From: Paenibacillus peoriae
Lineage (GTDB): Bacteria > Bacillota > Bacilli > Paenibacillales > Paenibacillaceae
DNA length: 64,000 bases
Direction: 5' to 3'
Assembly: GCF_022531965.1 (NCBI RefSeq)
Contig: NZ_CP092831.1
Span: 5,775,240 to 5,839,239, forward strand
The notes beneath the pieces were generated by a model. That model saw only the letters and a list, made by a program, of their open reading frames with translations, had not been told where the DNA came from and did not search any database. Positions within the stretch are counted from its first letter, which is position 1; each line of letters opens with the position of its first letter. Positions 8,341-16,387 of the stretch are shown here, one piece after another. The position numbers and the translations under genes are program-made.

Positions 8341-8798
8341 TTACGGTTCATAGCTATTAATTTTACCGCCGAAAAATCTGCTTTACCAGCAACAGCCGCA
8401 TCGTTTGATAGCGCTAGTTCATCTTTCCAAAGCATAGCTTCTATTGATTACATTTAATCTCATTATCCACTAGCCCGTGGCTGCCACCGATGACGAACAC
8501 CACATGGCTGCTTTCTTAGGCGCCGGAGCAATAGTATTCACTTGCAAACCCCTATTATACCCACATTTCCCCATACAAGGTGAGTGCTATACCTCTAGCT
8601 TAATGTATCCCAAAATCCGTTTGCCTTCCTTATCCTTAATGATCTTCACCTCAGCATTACTTAGGGTATCTGGTGTCTTTCATCAGAATTATTATGATTT
8701 AAAGCTCGAGATAAGGCATAAGACGTTTTGCATATTCTGCAATCCCTTGTACCAAATACTTTTCTTTTAATTGTCAGTCCAATAATCTGAATAAGCAT
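8341..8798 (-). pseudogene. rlmH: Decayed second copy of rlmH
   Basis: On the minus strand a start ATG at 8798 opens MLIQIIG, like the intact copy, but the frame is soon broken. Pieces resembling RlmH follow in changing frames: [53 protein letters not shown], and near the end KIN followed by EP. Several single-base shifts and stops are present and a central part is worn away. Homology to the intact rlmH ends at GAACCGTA, so the last codons (Tyr-His-Lys) are lost. The copy is diverged, not a recent duplicate. Synteny puts this relic at the ancestral rlmH position (htrC - CxxH/CxxC gene - rlmH), and the functional copy is at 2211-2690. Confidence 0.85.
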
Positions 8799-8945
8799 AC
8801 TTCCTCATTAGTCCCGCTCTAAGTGTAAACAATATAACTCCCATACCTCCGATTGTCCAAAAAGATAATGAAACTCATACAATCTGTTACACTATTTTCT
8901 ATGTAACCCCCTCATGATCCAATGTCTACCTACAAAAAGCAAACT

Positions 8946-8972
8946 AAAAAAAAGAGCACCTAATAGGTGCTC
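8946..8972 (-). terminator. Terminator of the AraC-DinB genes
   Basis: GAGCACCT (8954-8961) pairs with AGGTGCTC (8965-8972) over a three-base loop. On the minus strand the stem is followed by eight T. It lies 36 bases past the DinB stop. Confidence 0.88.
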
Positions 8973-9008
8973 CAGCTCATCTCCATCTTTTTACAGCTAT
9001 ACGCATAC

Positions 9009-9497
9009 TCAAGCGTACAACATAAAAAAGCTCACTTCATGTCCTAGTTGCTTCAAATAATTGTAGATCTGTGAGCGGTGATGGAATACATGGGTCACGG
9101 TCTCAATCTGCCATTGAACCTGTAGATGCCCATGCTCCATATAAAAGGCCTTCGTCGAACGGTTCAGATAATCTTCTTCGCTAAGCGAAAGAATGTAAGT
9201 CTTATAAGCCTCGAAGTTTTCCCTGAAAGCCGCAGCCAAGCGCTCGGGATCTTCCACCCCGGACAGGCTGGTTTCAATCTCTCCTACTTCACCCTCGGAC
9301 TTCTCCTGCATGATCGCAAGATCCGAAGCAGGAATAAGAACAAAGTGATGTACTAACTCCAGCAGCGAGCGGAAATTGTCCTGTGGACGAAAGCTCCAAT
9401 CCTCTGGACGTATTTTACGGATCAAGGCTTCCCCCGTCCGTACTCCGGTCTCCAGCTCATTCAGTAAATGACCTCGAACTTGCAGCGTTCCACTCAT
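9009..9497 (-). CDS. DinB-family protein
   Basis: The 162-residue protein has the DinB/YfiT-like four-helix-bundle pattern. The likely metal-binding histidines are visible in ELVHHFVL near residue 50 and THVFHHRSQIYNYL near the C-terminus. Family members are metal-dependent enzymes of varied use, including thiol (bacillithiol) S-transfer and detoxification; the substrate here cannot be read from sequence. The start ATG follows GGAGAG with eight bases between. It lies 28 bases downstream of an AraC-type regulator on the same strand, and the two probably form an operon. A strong terminator follows. Confidence 0.88.
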   Translation of the reverse strand: MSGTLQVRGHLLNELETGVRTGEALIRKIRPEDWSFRPQDNFRSLLELVHHFVLIPASDLAIMQEKSEGEVGEIETSLSGVEDPERLAAAFRENFEAYKTYILSLSEEDYLNRSTKAFYMEHGHLQVQWQIETVTHVFHHRSQIYNYLKQLGHEVSFFMLYA

Positions 9498-9525
9498 ATT
9501 CTCATCTCTCCTTTACCATTCTTAT

Positions 9526-10461
9526 TCATATTTTGAGTATAGCCGAAGCCTCTGGGCGTGTATTGTAAAAATCGGACAACTTCCGTAAATCCTTAGCCGC
9601 AGTAAGCGGAGAATCTCCATAAAACCTGCGAAAATCGCGGATTAAATGCGCCTGATCGAAAAAGCTGTGCTTCAATGCCAGCTCCGTCCAATCCAGACTC
9701 CCGCCGCTTTGGATACTGTGTAGAACGCTCTGGAAGCGGACGACTTCACTGAACTTTTTGGGGCTGATCCCGATCCATTGCCCGAATTTGCGGTTAAGCT
9801 GTCTTTCACTGATCGCCTCACGCTCCGCAAGCTCCTTGACCCCCACTCTCCCACCGCTCACAAAGATGCGATGCAGCAGGTTTTTCATCAGGTCGCAATC
9901 GTTCGTGCGTTGGCGAAACAGAAGCTGGTTAAGATACTCATCCATTATGCGCACCCGTTCATTGAAATTCTGCGCTTCCATAATGCGCTCACCTATGACG
10001 GCGATGCTTTCGGGCCAGAGATCTTCCAAGCGATAATTACCGCCTGTAAACAAGTGAGTCGGCATCCCGTGAAAATAATGCGCACCACCCGGAAAAAAAC
10101 GCACCGCAAAAATACGTGTCTCGGACCCTACTTGTCTGGTAGACACGAACGGATTCGTAAATGTCCCGCAGTACGAGAGTTCCTGACGCTTACTCACCGA
10201 GTCGTATTCTAATAGAATATCCGTACAGCCGTCAGGTAATACCCGCTCCATGGTTTCTTCCTGCGGCAGGCTTAACGAAGCGGTGTCTTCGTACGAAGCT
10301 GCTAGATTCCCCTCTACCACCCTATTAGCCGGACCGGACTCCCAATAGCAAGCTACATAAGCTCTCAGCGCGGCAGAGGGCTTTTGTTCGATATAATACG
10401 TGGACAGATCACTTCCATTGACTTGAAGGGGACGAAATAGTGAATGCAGCAAAGGGTCCAT
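9526..10461 (-). CDS. AraC-family transcriptional regulator
   Basis: The 311-residue protein has an N-terminal sensor region of about 180 residues (CYWES, MERVLPDGCTDILLEY, VRFFPGGAHYFHG), the pattern of AraC regulators with a DUF6597-type domain. The C-terminal AraC DNA-binding domain follows, with AEREAISERQLNRKFGQWIG as the first helix-turn-helix. The second is TELALKHSFFDQAHLIRDFR followed by FYGDSP. The ligand is unknown. It is upstream of the DinB gene, which it probably controls along with itself. Confidence 0.9.
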   Translation of the reverse strand: MDPLLHSLFRPLQVNGSDLSTYYIEQKPSAALRAYVACYWESGPANRVVEGNLAASYEDTASLSLPQEETMERVLPDGCTDILLEYDSVSKRQELSYCGTFTNPFVSTRQVGSETRIFAVRFFPGGAHYFHGMPTHLFTGGNYRLEDLWPESIAVIGERIMEAQNFNERVRIMDEYLNQLLFRQRTNDCDLMKNLLHRIFVSGGRVGVKELAEREAISERQLNRKFGQWIGISPKKFSEVVRFQSVLHSIQSGGSLDWTELALKHSFFDQAHLIRDFRRFYGDSPLTAAKDLRKLSDFYNTRPEASAILKI

Positions 10462-10545
10462 CCATCGTTCACTCCTGTCTCAGCACGTGGTGGGAATAAA
10501 TATAGCTCTATGTATGGGGTGTTTTTGCAATAAATCCTGGTATAC

Positions 10546-10573
10546 AAAAAGGACGTTTCTGCCCGAAACGCCC
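10546..10573 (-). terminator. Terminator of the CxxH/CxxC gene
   Basis: GGACGTTTC at 10551-10559 and GAAACGCCC at 10565-10573 form a stem with one mismatch and a five-base loop. On the minus strand it is followed by five T. It ends just downstream of the small gene at 10585. Confidence 0.8.
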
Positions 10574-10584
10574 GTGCTTGTTTT

Positions 10585-10752
10585 TTAGACGACCAAAAAC
10601 TCTGCTTTCTTCTCACATTCCTTGCACTTCACTGGAGGGTCCCAATCCGAAAATTTCGTTTCCTTGAGATCGACGACATCCGGTGCATCCTCGTATTCAT
10701 CGACGAACATATCAATTGCCAGTTCCACATGCTCTTTACATACCACGTACAT
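10585..10752 (-). CDS. CxxH/CxxC small protein (BA_5709 family)
   Basis: This 55-residue protein carries the paired metal-ligand motifs CKEH near the N-terminus and CKEC near the C-terminus, with an acidic middle (DEYEDAPDVVDL). It matches the conserved Bacillales CxxH/CxxC family of unknown function and probably binds zinc. The ATG at 10752 gives the typical family start directly before the CxxH motif. A GTG at 10827 adds 25 unlike residues and has no ribosome site. In other Bacillales this gene sits between htrC and rlmH, which is useful evidence for the ancestral gene order here. Confidence 0.82.
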   Translation of the reverse strand: MYVVCKEHVELAIDMFVDEYEDAPDVVDLKETKFSDWDPPVKCKECEKKAEFLVV

Positions 10753-10857
10753 TCCAGTTGCATCCCTTTCCGTTTGAAGCTCTCCGTGTTGTAGGTGTGT
10801 CAAAACTGCCTTCTTTTGTTCTACCACACTTGACGCGGAAAGGAAAGGGCTTGCCTA

Positions 10858-11622
10858 CTATCCCTGACGTTTGGTCTTAAAAATGAGGAAATTACTGACG
10901 TTCAGGTCTTCACGGAAATGGGGAAATTTCTCCAGCATGTCAGCAGACGGCTTCGGTTCGATCATTCCATCCAACAACAAACCCGCCACAACAATGGTCT
11001 GTACATAGCTGCCCAGCGTACGGTGAAAATACAAAAGCTTTTCCTCCTGATCATAAGGAATCGCTTGCTCCAGAGGGCCTTCGTTGAAATATTGATCCAC
11101 TTTCCAATACAGCTTTTTCCCTGTCTCATCCTTCACCCATCCACTCTGCGGCGTCAGAAAGCACGGATGCAGAATAGAAAAAATAAAGTTACCTCCCGGA
11201 ACTAATAACCGCCGCATTTCGGCAATCGCCCGCTCATAATGAGCCAAGTCCTGAATGACCATATTGGACACGATCAGATCAAAGCTCTGGTCCCCGAACA
11301 TCTCCAGCTTTTCCAGATTGCCATGGTGATATGTAATTCCCAACGTTGACGGCGTTCGCTCTTTGGCTAGCCTCAGCATCTCTGTCGAGTAATCGACAGC
11401 CTCTACCAAAGCACCCGCCCTGGCCATTTTCCGGCTTAGATAGCCTTCGCCACAGCCGGCATCCAGCACTTTTTTGCCCTCAAGGGGTTCCATACAAGCT
11501 TGCAATGCCGGATTCAGCAGGACTTCGCGAGACCGATCCCCTTCCTCCGTGTACTTGGCCGTAAAGTTTTCTGCATGCATATCCCAGCGTCGAATGGCCT
11601 CTTCCGTGTCCCACTTATTCAT
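10858..11622 (-). CDS. Class I SAM-dependent methyltransferase
   Basis: The 254-residue protein has the Rossmann methyltransferase motif I in VLDAGCGEGYLSRKMA, motif II in VEAVDYS and motif IV in FDLIVSNMVIQDL. The C-terminal part (HPCFLTPQSGWV) resembles small-molecule methyltransferases of the UbiE/COQ5 type. The acceptor is unknown. The second ATG (11622) is chosen because AAGGAG lies six bases upstream; the first ATG abuts it. It is separated from the CxxH/CxxC gene by about 100 bases and looks like a lineage-specific insertion in the htrC-rlmH interval. Confidence 0.88.
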   Translation of the reverse strand: MNKWDTEEAIRRWDMHAENFTAKYTEEGDRSREVLLNPALQACMEPLEGKKVLDAGCGEGYLSRKMARAGALVEAVDYSTEMLRLAKERTPSTLGITYHHGNLEKLEMFGDQSFDLIVSNMVIQDLAHYERAIAEMRRLLVPGGNFIFSILHPCFLTPQSGWVKDETGKKLYWKVDQYFNEGPLEQAIPYDQEEKLLYFHRTLGSYVQTIVVAGLLLDGMIEPKPSADMLEKFPHFREDLNVSNFLIFKTKRQG

Positions 11623-11814
11623 ATTCATCTCCTTCTTTCTTTTGTATTTACAAATCCGATGCTATACTACAATCCACGTAGGGCCATAGATTCTACACTC
11701 ATTTCTGTATTTTTTCAATAATAACGCTTACAAATTTAAAATATCTAATTAACACATGATTTTTATATAAATTATACAGGTATTCCATATTCAAATAGTG
11801 TGGTAGTGTTTATT

Positions 11815-11828
11815 AGAAAGCGCTTTCA
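11815..11828 (+). promoter_or_regulatory. Candidate CcpA-binding cre site
   Basis: AGAAAGCGCTTTCA matches the near-palindromic catabolite-response consensus TGAAANCGNTTTCA at all but the first base. It lies 27 bases before the start of a secreted cellulase, where CcpA binding would give glucose repression. Confidence 0.6.
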
Positions 11829-11854
11829 AAAATAACTTTGTAAAGGGGCCTGTT

Positions 11855-13576
11855 ATGTTAAAACGAAGACCCGTTTCATTACTGTCGTTGACGCTTGCCA
11901 TCACCCTATTATTATCTACGTTCGCATCCGTTGCCGCTGCTGCCGAATCTGACGGACAAGCACCGCAAGCTGCGGCTGCGAGCAGCCTGCAATCGTATGT
12001 GGAAGCCATGCAGCCTGGATGGAATTTGGGAAATTCTCTGGATGCTGTCGGGGCAGATGAGACAGCCTGGGGTAATCCGCGCATTACTCAGGCGTTGATT
12101 CAGCAAATTGCTGCCCAAGGGTACAAAAGCATACGCATCCCCGTCACCTGGGATAAGCACATTGGAGCCGCACCAACCTATACCGTTGAGTCCGCCTACA
12201 TGAACCGTGTGGAAGAGGTTGTTCGCTGGGCACTGGACGTCAATCTGTACGTCATGATCAATGTCCATCATGATTCTTGGACGTGGGTAAGCAGTATGGA
12301 ACCCAAACATGATGAGGTGCTGGCTCGCTATAACGCATTATGGACACAAATTGCCCCGCGCTTTAAAGATCAGCCTAACAAGCTAATGTTTGAAAGCATT
12401 AACGAACCTCGTTTCTCCGAAGGAGGGACTACGGATGAAGCGAAAATGAACCAGATGCTCCAGGAACTGAATATATCCTTCCACAAAATTGTCCGTGCTT
12501 CTGGCGGTAAAAATGCCACTCGTCCCCTTGTTCTGCCTGGTTTGGACACCGCACCTGCTCAGACCAAAATCAATGAGCTGTACAACACGATAACCAAGCT
12601 GAACGATCCCAACCTGATTGCCACCGTCCACTATTATGGTTATTGGCCTTTCAGTGTAAATATTGCAGGCCATACTACTTTTGATAAAGATACTAAAAAC
12701 GATATCATCCAAACCTTTGATAACGTCTATAACACCTTTGTAGCCAAGGGGATTCCGGTCATTGTCGGTGAATATGGCCTGCTCGGCTTCGATAAACATA
12801 CAGGCGTGATTGAACAGGGCGAAAAGCTAAAATTCTTCGAGTTCCTGACCTACTACATGAAGGAGAAGAAAATAACAGGCATACTCTGGGATAACGGCCA
12901 GCATTTTAATCGCACAACGTACAAATGGTCTGATCCCGAACTCTTTAATGTTATTAAAGCCAGCCTAAAAGGGCGTTCCTCCAATGCAGACCGTGACCTC
13001 ATTCACTTGAAGAAAGGCACCTCTGCTCAGGACACCAAAGTCACCTTAAACCTGAACGGCAATCAGCTGAACACACTCAGTGCTAACAGCAAGCAACTGA
13101 AACAGGGCACCGACTATACGCTGAGCGGAGATACATTAACGTTCAAGGCCAGCTTGCTCACCAGCCTGACCACCTCCGGTAAATATGGGGAGAATGCCGC
13201 CATTACCGCTAAGTTTAACAAGGGGGCAGACTGGAATTTTAGAGTCGTCGTGTATGATACCCCAAAATTAAGTGCTGTCGAAGGGACTACTCAAGCCTTT
13301 ACCATTCCAACAGACTTCCGTGGTAGCCAGCTTGCCACGATGGAAGCCGTGTATACGAATGGTGGTAACGCCGGTCCACAGGATTGGACACCCTATAAAG
13401 AATTTGGCAATACCTTTTCCCCTGCCTATGATGCCAATGGGATCAAGCTATTGCCTGAATTTTTTAATAGTGTAAAAGATGGTGAAGTCACGCTAAAGTT
13501 CCACTTCTGGAGCGGCGATGTGGTGACATACAAAATCACTAAGAGCGGAACCCGTGTAACGGGAACGACATCTTAA
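11855..13576 (+). CDS. Secreted GH5 endoglucanase with CBM_X2-like and CBM46-like modules
   Basis: The 573-residue precursor begins with a Sec signal peptide (KRRP, then a hydrophobic core, cleavage near AAAAES). The GH5 catalytic barrel spans about residues 45-370: MQPGWNLGNSLDAVG and SIRIPVTWDKH, the acid/base Glu in ESINEPRF and the nucleophile Glu in VIVGEYGLLG. Next come an Ig-like CBM_X2 module (about 378-470) and a C-terminal CBM46-like module ending GEVTLKFHFWSGD. This order is that of GH5_4 enzymes active on cellulose, xyloglucan or mixed-linkage glucan. AAAGGGG precedes the ATG. It stands alone between a cre site and a strong terminator, so it should be a monocistronic, catabolite-repressed gene. 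Confidence 0.93.
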   Translation: MLKRRPVSLLSLTLAITLLLSTFASVAAAAESDGQAPQAAAASSLQSYVEAMQPGWNLGNSLDAVGADETAWGNPRITQALIQQIAAQGYKSIRIPVTWDKHIGAAPTYTVESAYMNRVEEVVRWALDVNLYVMINVHHDSWTWVSSMEPKHDEVLARYNALWTQIAPRFKDQPNKLMFESINEPRFSEGGTTDEAKMNQMLQELNISFHKIVRASGGKNATRPLVLPGLDTAPAQTKINELYNTITKLNDPNLIATVHYYGYWPFSVNIAGHTTFDKDTKNDIIQTFDNVYNTFVAKGIPVIVGEYGLLGFDKHTGVIEQGEKLKFFEFLTYYMKEKKITGILWDNGQHFNRTTYKWSDPELFNVIKASLKGRSSNADRDLIHLKKGTSAQDTKVTLNLNGNQLNTLSANSKQLKQGTDYTLSGDTLTFKASLLTSLTTSGKYGENAAITAKFNKGADWNFRVVVYDTPKLSAVEGTTQAFTIPTDFRGSQLATMEAVYTNGGNAGPQDWTPYKEFGNTFSPAYDANGIKLLPEFFNSVKDGEVTLKFHFWSGDVVTYKITKSGTRVTGTTS

Positions 13577-13598
13577 TCTAAGGCGCAGCAGAAGATCG

Positions 13599-13638
13599 AA
13601 AAAGGCGTTCCCGGAACTAAGCCGGTGAACGCCTTTTT
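13599..13638. terminator. Bidirectional terminator between cellulase and htrC
   Basis: AAAAAGGCGTTC at 13599-13610 pairs perfectly with GAACGCCTTTTT at 13627-13638. The inner CCGG/CCGG extends the stem. T-runs on both strands allow it to serve the convergent cellulase and htrC genes. Confidence 0.92.
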
Positions 13639-13661
13639 ATAGTTAAGCCTATAATCATACC

Positions 13662-14897
13662 TTAGCCTTCCGGCTTATCTGTTAATTTTAACGTCATCGT
13701 TTCTTCCTTGCCTGCCCGGTAAAAAGTAACTTTCAGCTCATCGCCAATTTTCTTGTTATCGTACAAGTAGCGACGCAAATCAAGCGTAGAGTTAATCGGT
13801 TCGCTATCAAACGCTGTAATGACATCGTTCAGCTTCAAGCCAGCCTCTTTGGCAGGACCGTGGGCTTCCAGAACGACTGCTCCATTCTTCACGCTGTCCG
13901 GCAGCTTGAGCTCCTTGCGCTGAGTTTCATCCAGCGGTGCATATTCATTATTGAGATCGACCGTGTATACCCCCAGATAAGGGCGGGTGATCTTGCCGTC
14001 CTCAACCAGTTCATTCACCGTTTTCATTACCTCATTGGCGGGAATAGCGAAACCAAGTCCCTCAACACCAGTATCAGCGATTTTCATCGTATTGATGCCA
14101 ATCACACGTCCGTCCAGATCGACCAGCGCGCCGCCGCTGTTTCCCTCATTAATCGCCGCATCGGTCTGGATGACATGCTGCTCCCAGTCATATACCCCAT
14201 CCTGATTAATGGAAATCGGAATGATGCGATTCGTATAGCTTACTATACCGGAGGTAAGCGTATCTCCCAAGCCAAGCGGGTTGCCAATAGCAATGACCGT
14301 TTCACCCAGACGAAGTTTGCTGGAGTCGCCGATATCCGCTACTGTGCTAATGCCTTTATCGTCAACTGCCAGTACCGCGATATCACTAATGCGATCCTTC
14401 CCGATCAGCTTTGCCTCTTTTCTGACACCGTCTACCGTTACAATATCCAGATCATCCGATCCTTCGACCACATGGTTATTCGTCATAATGAAGGCTTTGC
14501 CCGAACTCACTCGGAAAATGACACCCGATCCAAGCGCGGATTGTTCCGTACTTTTACCCTCTTCATCTTTCAGATTCACGATGCTAACGACGGCTGGGCG
14601 CACTTTGGCTGCCGCCTGCACAATCCGGTCATACGGGTCACCCGCTGCTTGCCGCAAGGGATAGTGACTGGCTCCGCTTACCGCTGTAGTGGAGGGCAGA
14701 CCTGTAATAAAACTGAACAGAAGCACGGCAATCACTGCACTGACTGCACCGCTAATGACAGCAGCTTGCACCGGACTTACTCCACGCTTCCTGTGTGGCC
14801 AACGTCCCCGTCCTCCACGGCGTGCCTTAAATGCCATTTTTTTAGCCGCACGTGTGGATACCTTCGTTGAATAAAAATCGTCCTCAAACAAGCCCAT
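13662..14897 (-). CDS. htrC: HtrA-like membrane-anchored serine protease
   Basis: The 411-residue protein has a basic cytoplasmic N-terminus and one membrane segment (VSPVQAAVISGAVSAVIAVL, first half of the anchor). A trypsin-like protease domain follows, with His in MTNNHVVEG, Asp in DRISDIAVLAVD and Ser in NEGNSGGALVD. A C-terminal PDZ domain covers about the last 100 residues. It degrades or refolds damaged exported proteins at the outer membrane face. ATG 14897 is chosen because GGGGAGAGG lies six bases upstream; the GTG at 14933 has none. As in Bacillus subtilis (yyxA/htrC), it lies next to the walRKHIJ genes, though here a small opposite-strand gene separates it from walJ. Confidence 0.92.
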   Translation of the reverse strand: MGLFEDDFYSTKVSTRAAKKMAFKARRGGRGRWPHRKRGVSPVQAAVISGAVSAVIAVLLFSFITGLPSTTAVSGASHYPLRQAAGDPYDRIVQAAAKVRPAVVSIVNLKDEEGKSTEQSALGSGVIFRVSSGKAFIMTNNHVVEGSDDLDIVTVDGVRKEAKLIGKDRISDIAVLAVDDKGISTVADIGDSSKLRLGETVIAIGNPLGLGDTLTSGIVSYTNRIIPISINQDGVYDWEQHVIQTDAAINEGNSGGALVDLDGRVIGINTMKIADTGVEGLGFAIPANEVMKTVNELVEDGKITRPYLGVYTVDLNNEYAPLDETQRKELKLPDSVKNGAVVLEAHGPAKEAGLKLNDVITAFDSEPINSTLDLRRYLYDNKKIGDELKVTFYRAGKEETMTLKLTDKPEG

Positions 14898-15396
14898 GCT
14901 AATCCTCTCCCCTTCGTTGTCATGCACCGACACTCACTAAAAAATTAGGGCTATTCGGGCTTGCGCCAACCTATGCTACAGAGAACCTGCTCCGTTGAAC
15001 ATCTCAAATGGATTGAATATCCCTTATCATCGGAATCCAGCAACCAATCGTTCCGGCCTACTTATTAATCACCACAAATGGTGCCTTCCTAAGCAACCGA
15101 ATCTCATAAATTAGCATACACGCCGAATCTGACTCCGAATAGAGGAAAAAAGAGGAATGATTTCCAAACCAATGGACTACAATAGTAACAAGTCTTCTAT
15201 TCTATTACAAAATGATCGTCTCATAGAGACGTTCTGGCCTGTTCCCGTCCGCTTAAAGCTGCCTATACTTTCGATGAGAGCCTTCCTTCAGAAAGCTTTC
15301 CGTTGTTAGCTTTATTGTATCACAGCACTTAGCAAAACCACAGGCAGAACCAAGCTCATTGCACGCCATTTCTAAAATATTTTTTAGGAGGAATAT
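14898..15396. other. Intergenic region between htrC and the small plus-strand gene
   Basis: About 500 bases without a gene. It should hold divergent promoters for htrC (minus) and the 69-residue gene (plus). A small perfect inverted repeat, CGTCTC-ata-GAGACG, is at 15217-15231. I see no RNA gene or convincing promoter pair. Confidence 0.5.
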
Positions 15397-15606
15397 ATGA
15401 TGAATTCACATCGTTCGGCTATGGATGAAGTTCGCATGGCTGCCAAGCTGGCGGATTTGAAAGACGAGCATTACCGCAATACACTGGCGCTAAGTACATT
15501 GATTGAACTACTGGTGGACAAAGGCGTAGTGACCCGTGAAGAGGTAGAACGCAAAGCCGCCGAGCTGGACAGCTTTATGGCTCACTTACCTTATCCCAAG
15601 GTGTAG
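15397..15606 (+). CDS. Small conserved-looking helical protein, unknown function
   Basis: A 69-residue charged helical protein (MMNSHRSAMDEVRMAAKLAD at the start, LIELLVDKGVVTREEVERKA in the middle). An excellent AGGAGG lies five to eight bases before two adjacent ATG codons, which makes it likely to be real. The LVDKGVVTREE pattern resembles short regulatory or subunit-docking segments, but I recognise no family. It converges on walJ, and the two 3' ends overlap by 32 bases. That may let the transcripts interfere. Confidence 0.75.
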   Translation: MMNSHRSAMDEVRMAAKLADLKDEHYRNTLALSTLIELLVDKGVVTREEVERKAAELDSFMAHLPYPKV

Positions 15607-16381
15607 GACGATCATAGTACGTATCACACAGTCGAAATTCACTATCCTTGTAAAAACAGCCGCGGTCTTCCATCGCCCCGCGTACAGTCAGCTTCGCGAG
15701 TTCCATCATATTGTGGTCGCGGCTCAAATGTGCCAAATACGTTCGCTTCGTCCGTCCTGTCAGCAGCTCGCTAAGAATCGCGCCCGCCATCTCATTAGAT
15801 AAATGACCGATATCGCTGAGAATACGGCGCTTGATGTTCCACGGATAACGACCCATACGTAGCATTTCCACATCATGATTAGACTCCAGCACCAATACAT
15901 CCGCATCTGATATCGCCTGTTTCACTTTGTCGCTGACATAGCCAAGATCGGTCGCTACACTCAGCTTCTCCGCCCCATCATAAAAGCTATATCCTACAGG
16001 CTCGGCCGCATCATGGGATATACCAAAAGACTCCACGCGTAATGACTCAAATTCTCGCGTTGCGCCTGTCTCCAATATTCTACGGTTATCGTCTGCAATT
16101 TGCCCAACAGCATTGCTGATGGCAAACCATGTCTTCTCGTTAGCATATATAGGTAAATTATATTTACGCGCCATGGCGCCTAGTCCTTTAACATGATCGG
16201 AATGCTCATGCGTGACCAAAATACCATCCAACTCTTCTCCGCTCAGCTCGCGTTCTTTCAGCAATTCGTCAATACGCTTCGCGCTGAGACCCGCATCGAT
16301 GAGCAATGTCGTGTCTTCGTTCCGCACAACGGTAGCGTTGCCGGTCGAACCGCTCGACAGCACGGTAAATGAAATCCCCAT
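15575..16381 (-). CDS. walJ: WalJ (YycJ) metallo-beta-lactamase-fold nuclease
   Basis: The 268-residue protein has the metallo-beta-lactamase hydrolase fold. The metal motif is THEHSDHVKGLG, and further ligands lie in ISHDA and ATDLGYVSD. YycJ-type enzymes are cytoplasmic 5'-3' DNA exonucleases implicated in mismatch repair, and the family is conserved as the last gene of the wal operon. It starts six bases after walI. The 3' end overlaps the convergent small gene at 15397-15606. Confidence 0.93.
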   Translation of the reverse strand: MGISFTVLSSGSTGNATVVRNEDTTLLIDAGLSAKRIDELLKERELSGEELDGILVTHEHSDHVKGLGAMARKYNLPIYANEKTWFAISNAVGQIADDNRRILETGATREFESLRVESFGISHDAAEPVGYSFYDGAEKLSVATDLGYVSDKVKQAISDADVLVLESNHDVEMLRMGRYPWNIKRRILSDIGHLSNEMAGAILSELLTGRTKRTYLAHLSRDHNMMELAKLTVRGAMEDRGCFYKDSEFRLCDTYYDRPTPWDKVSEP

Positions 16382-16387
16382 ATCTGT

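Noticed and set aside
8477..8770. Plus-strand open frame within the rlmH relic
   Set aside because: The sequence is explained as the decayed opposite-strand rlmH; the frame has no ribosome site.
13860..14870. Long plus-strand frame of 336 codons
   Set aside because: It is antisense to htrC, which has complete protease motifs; the frame has no ribosome site or recognisable protein.
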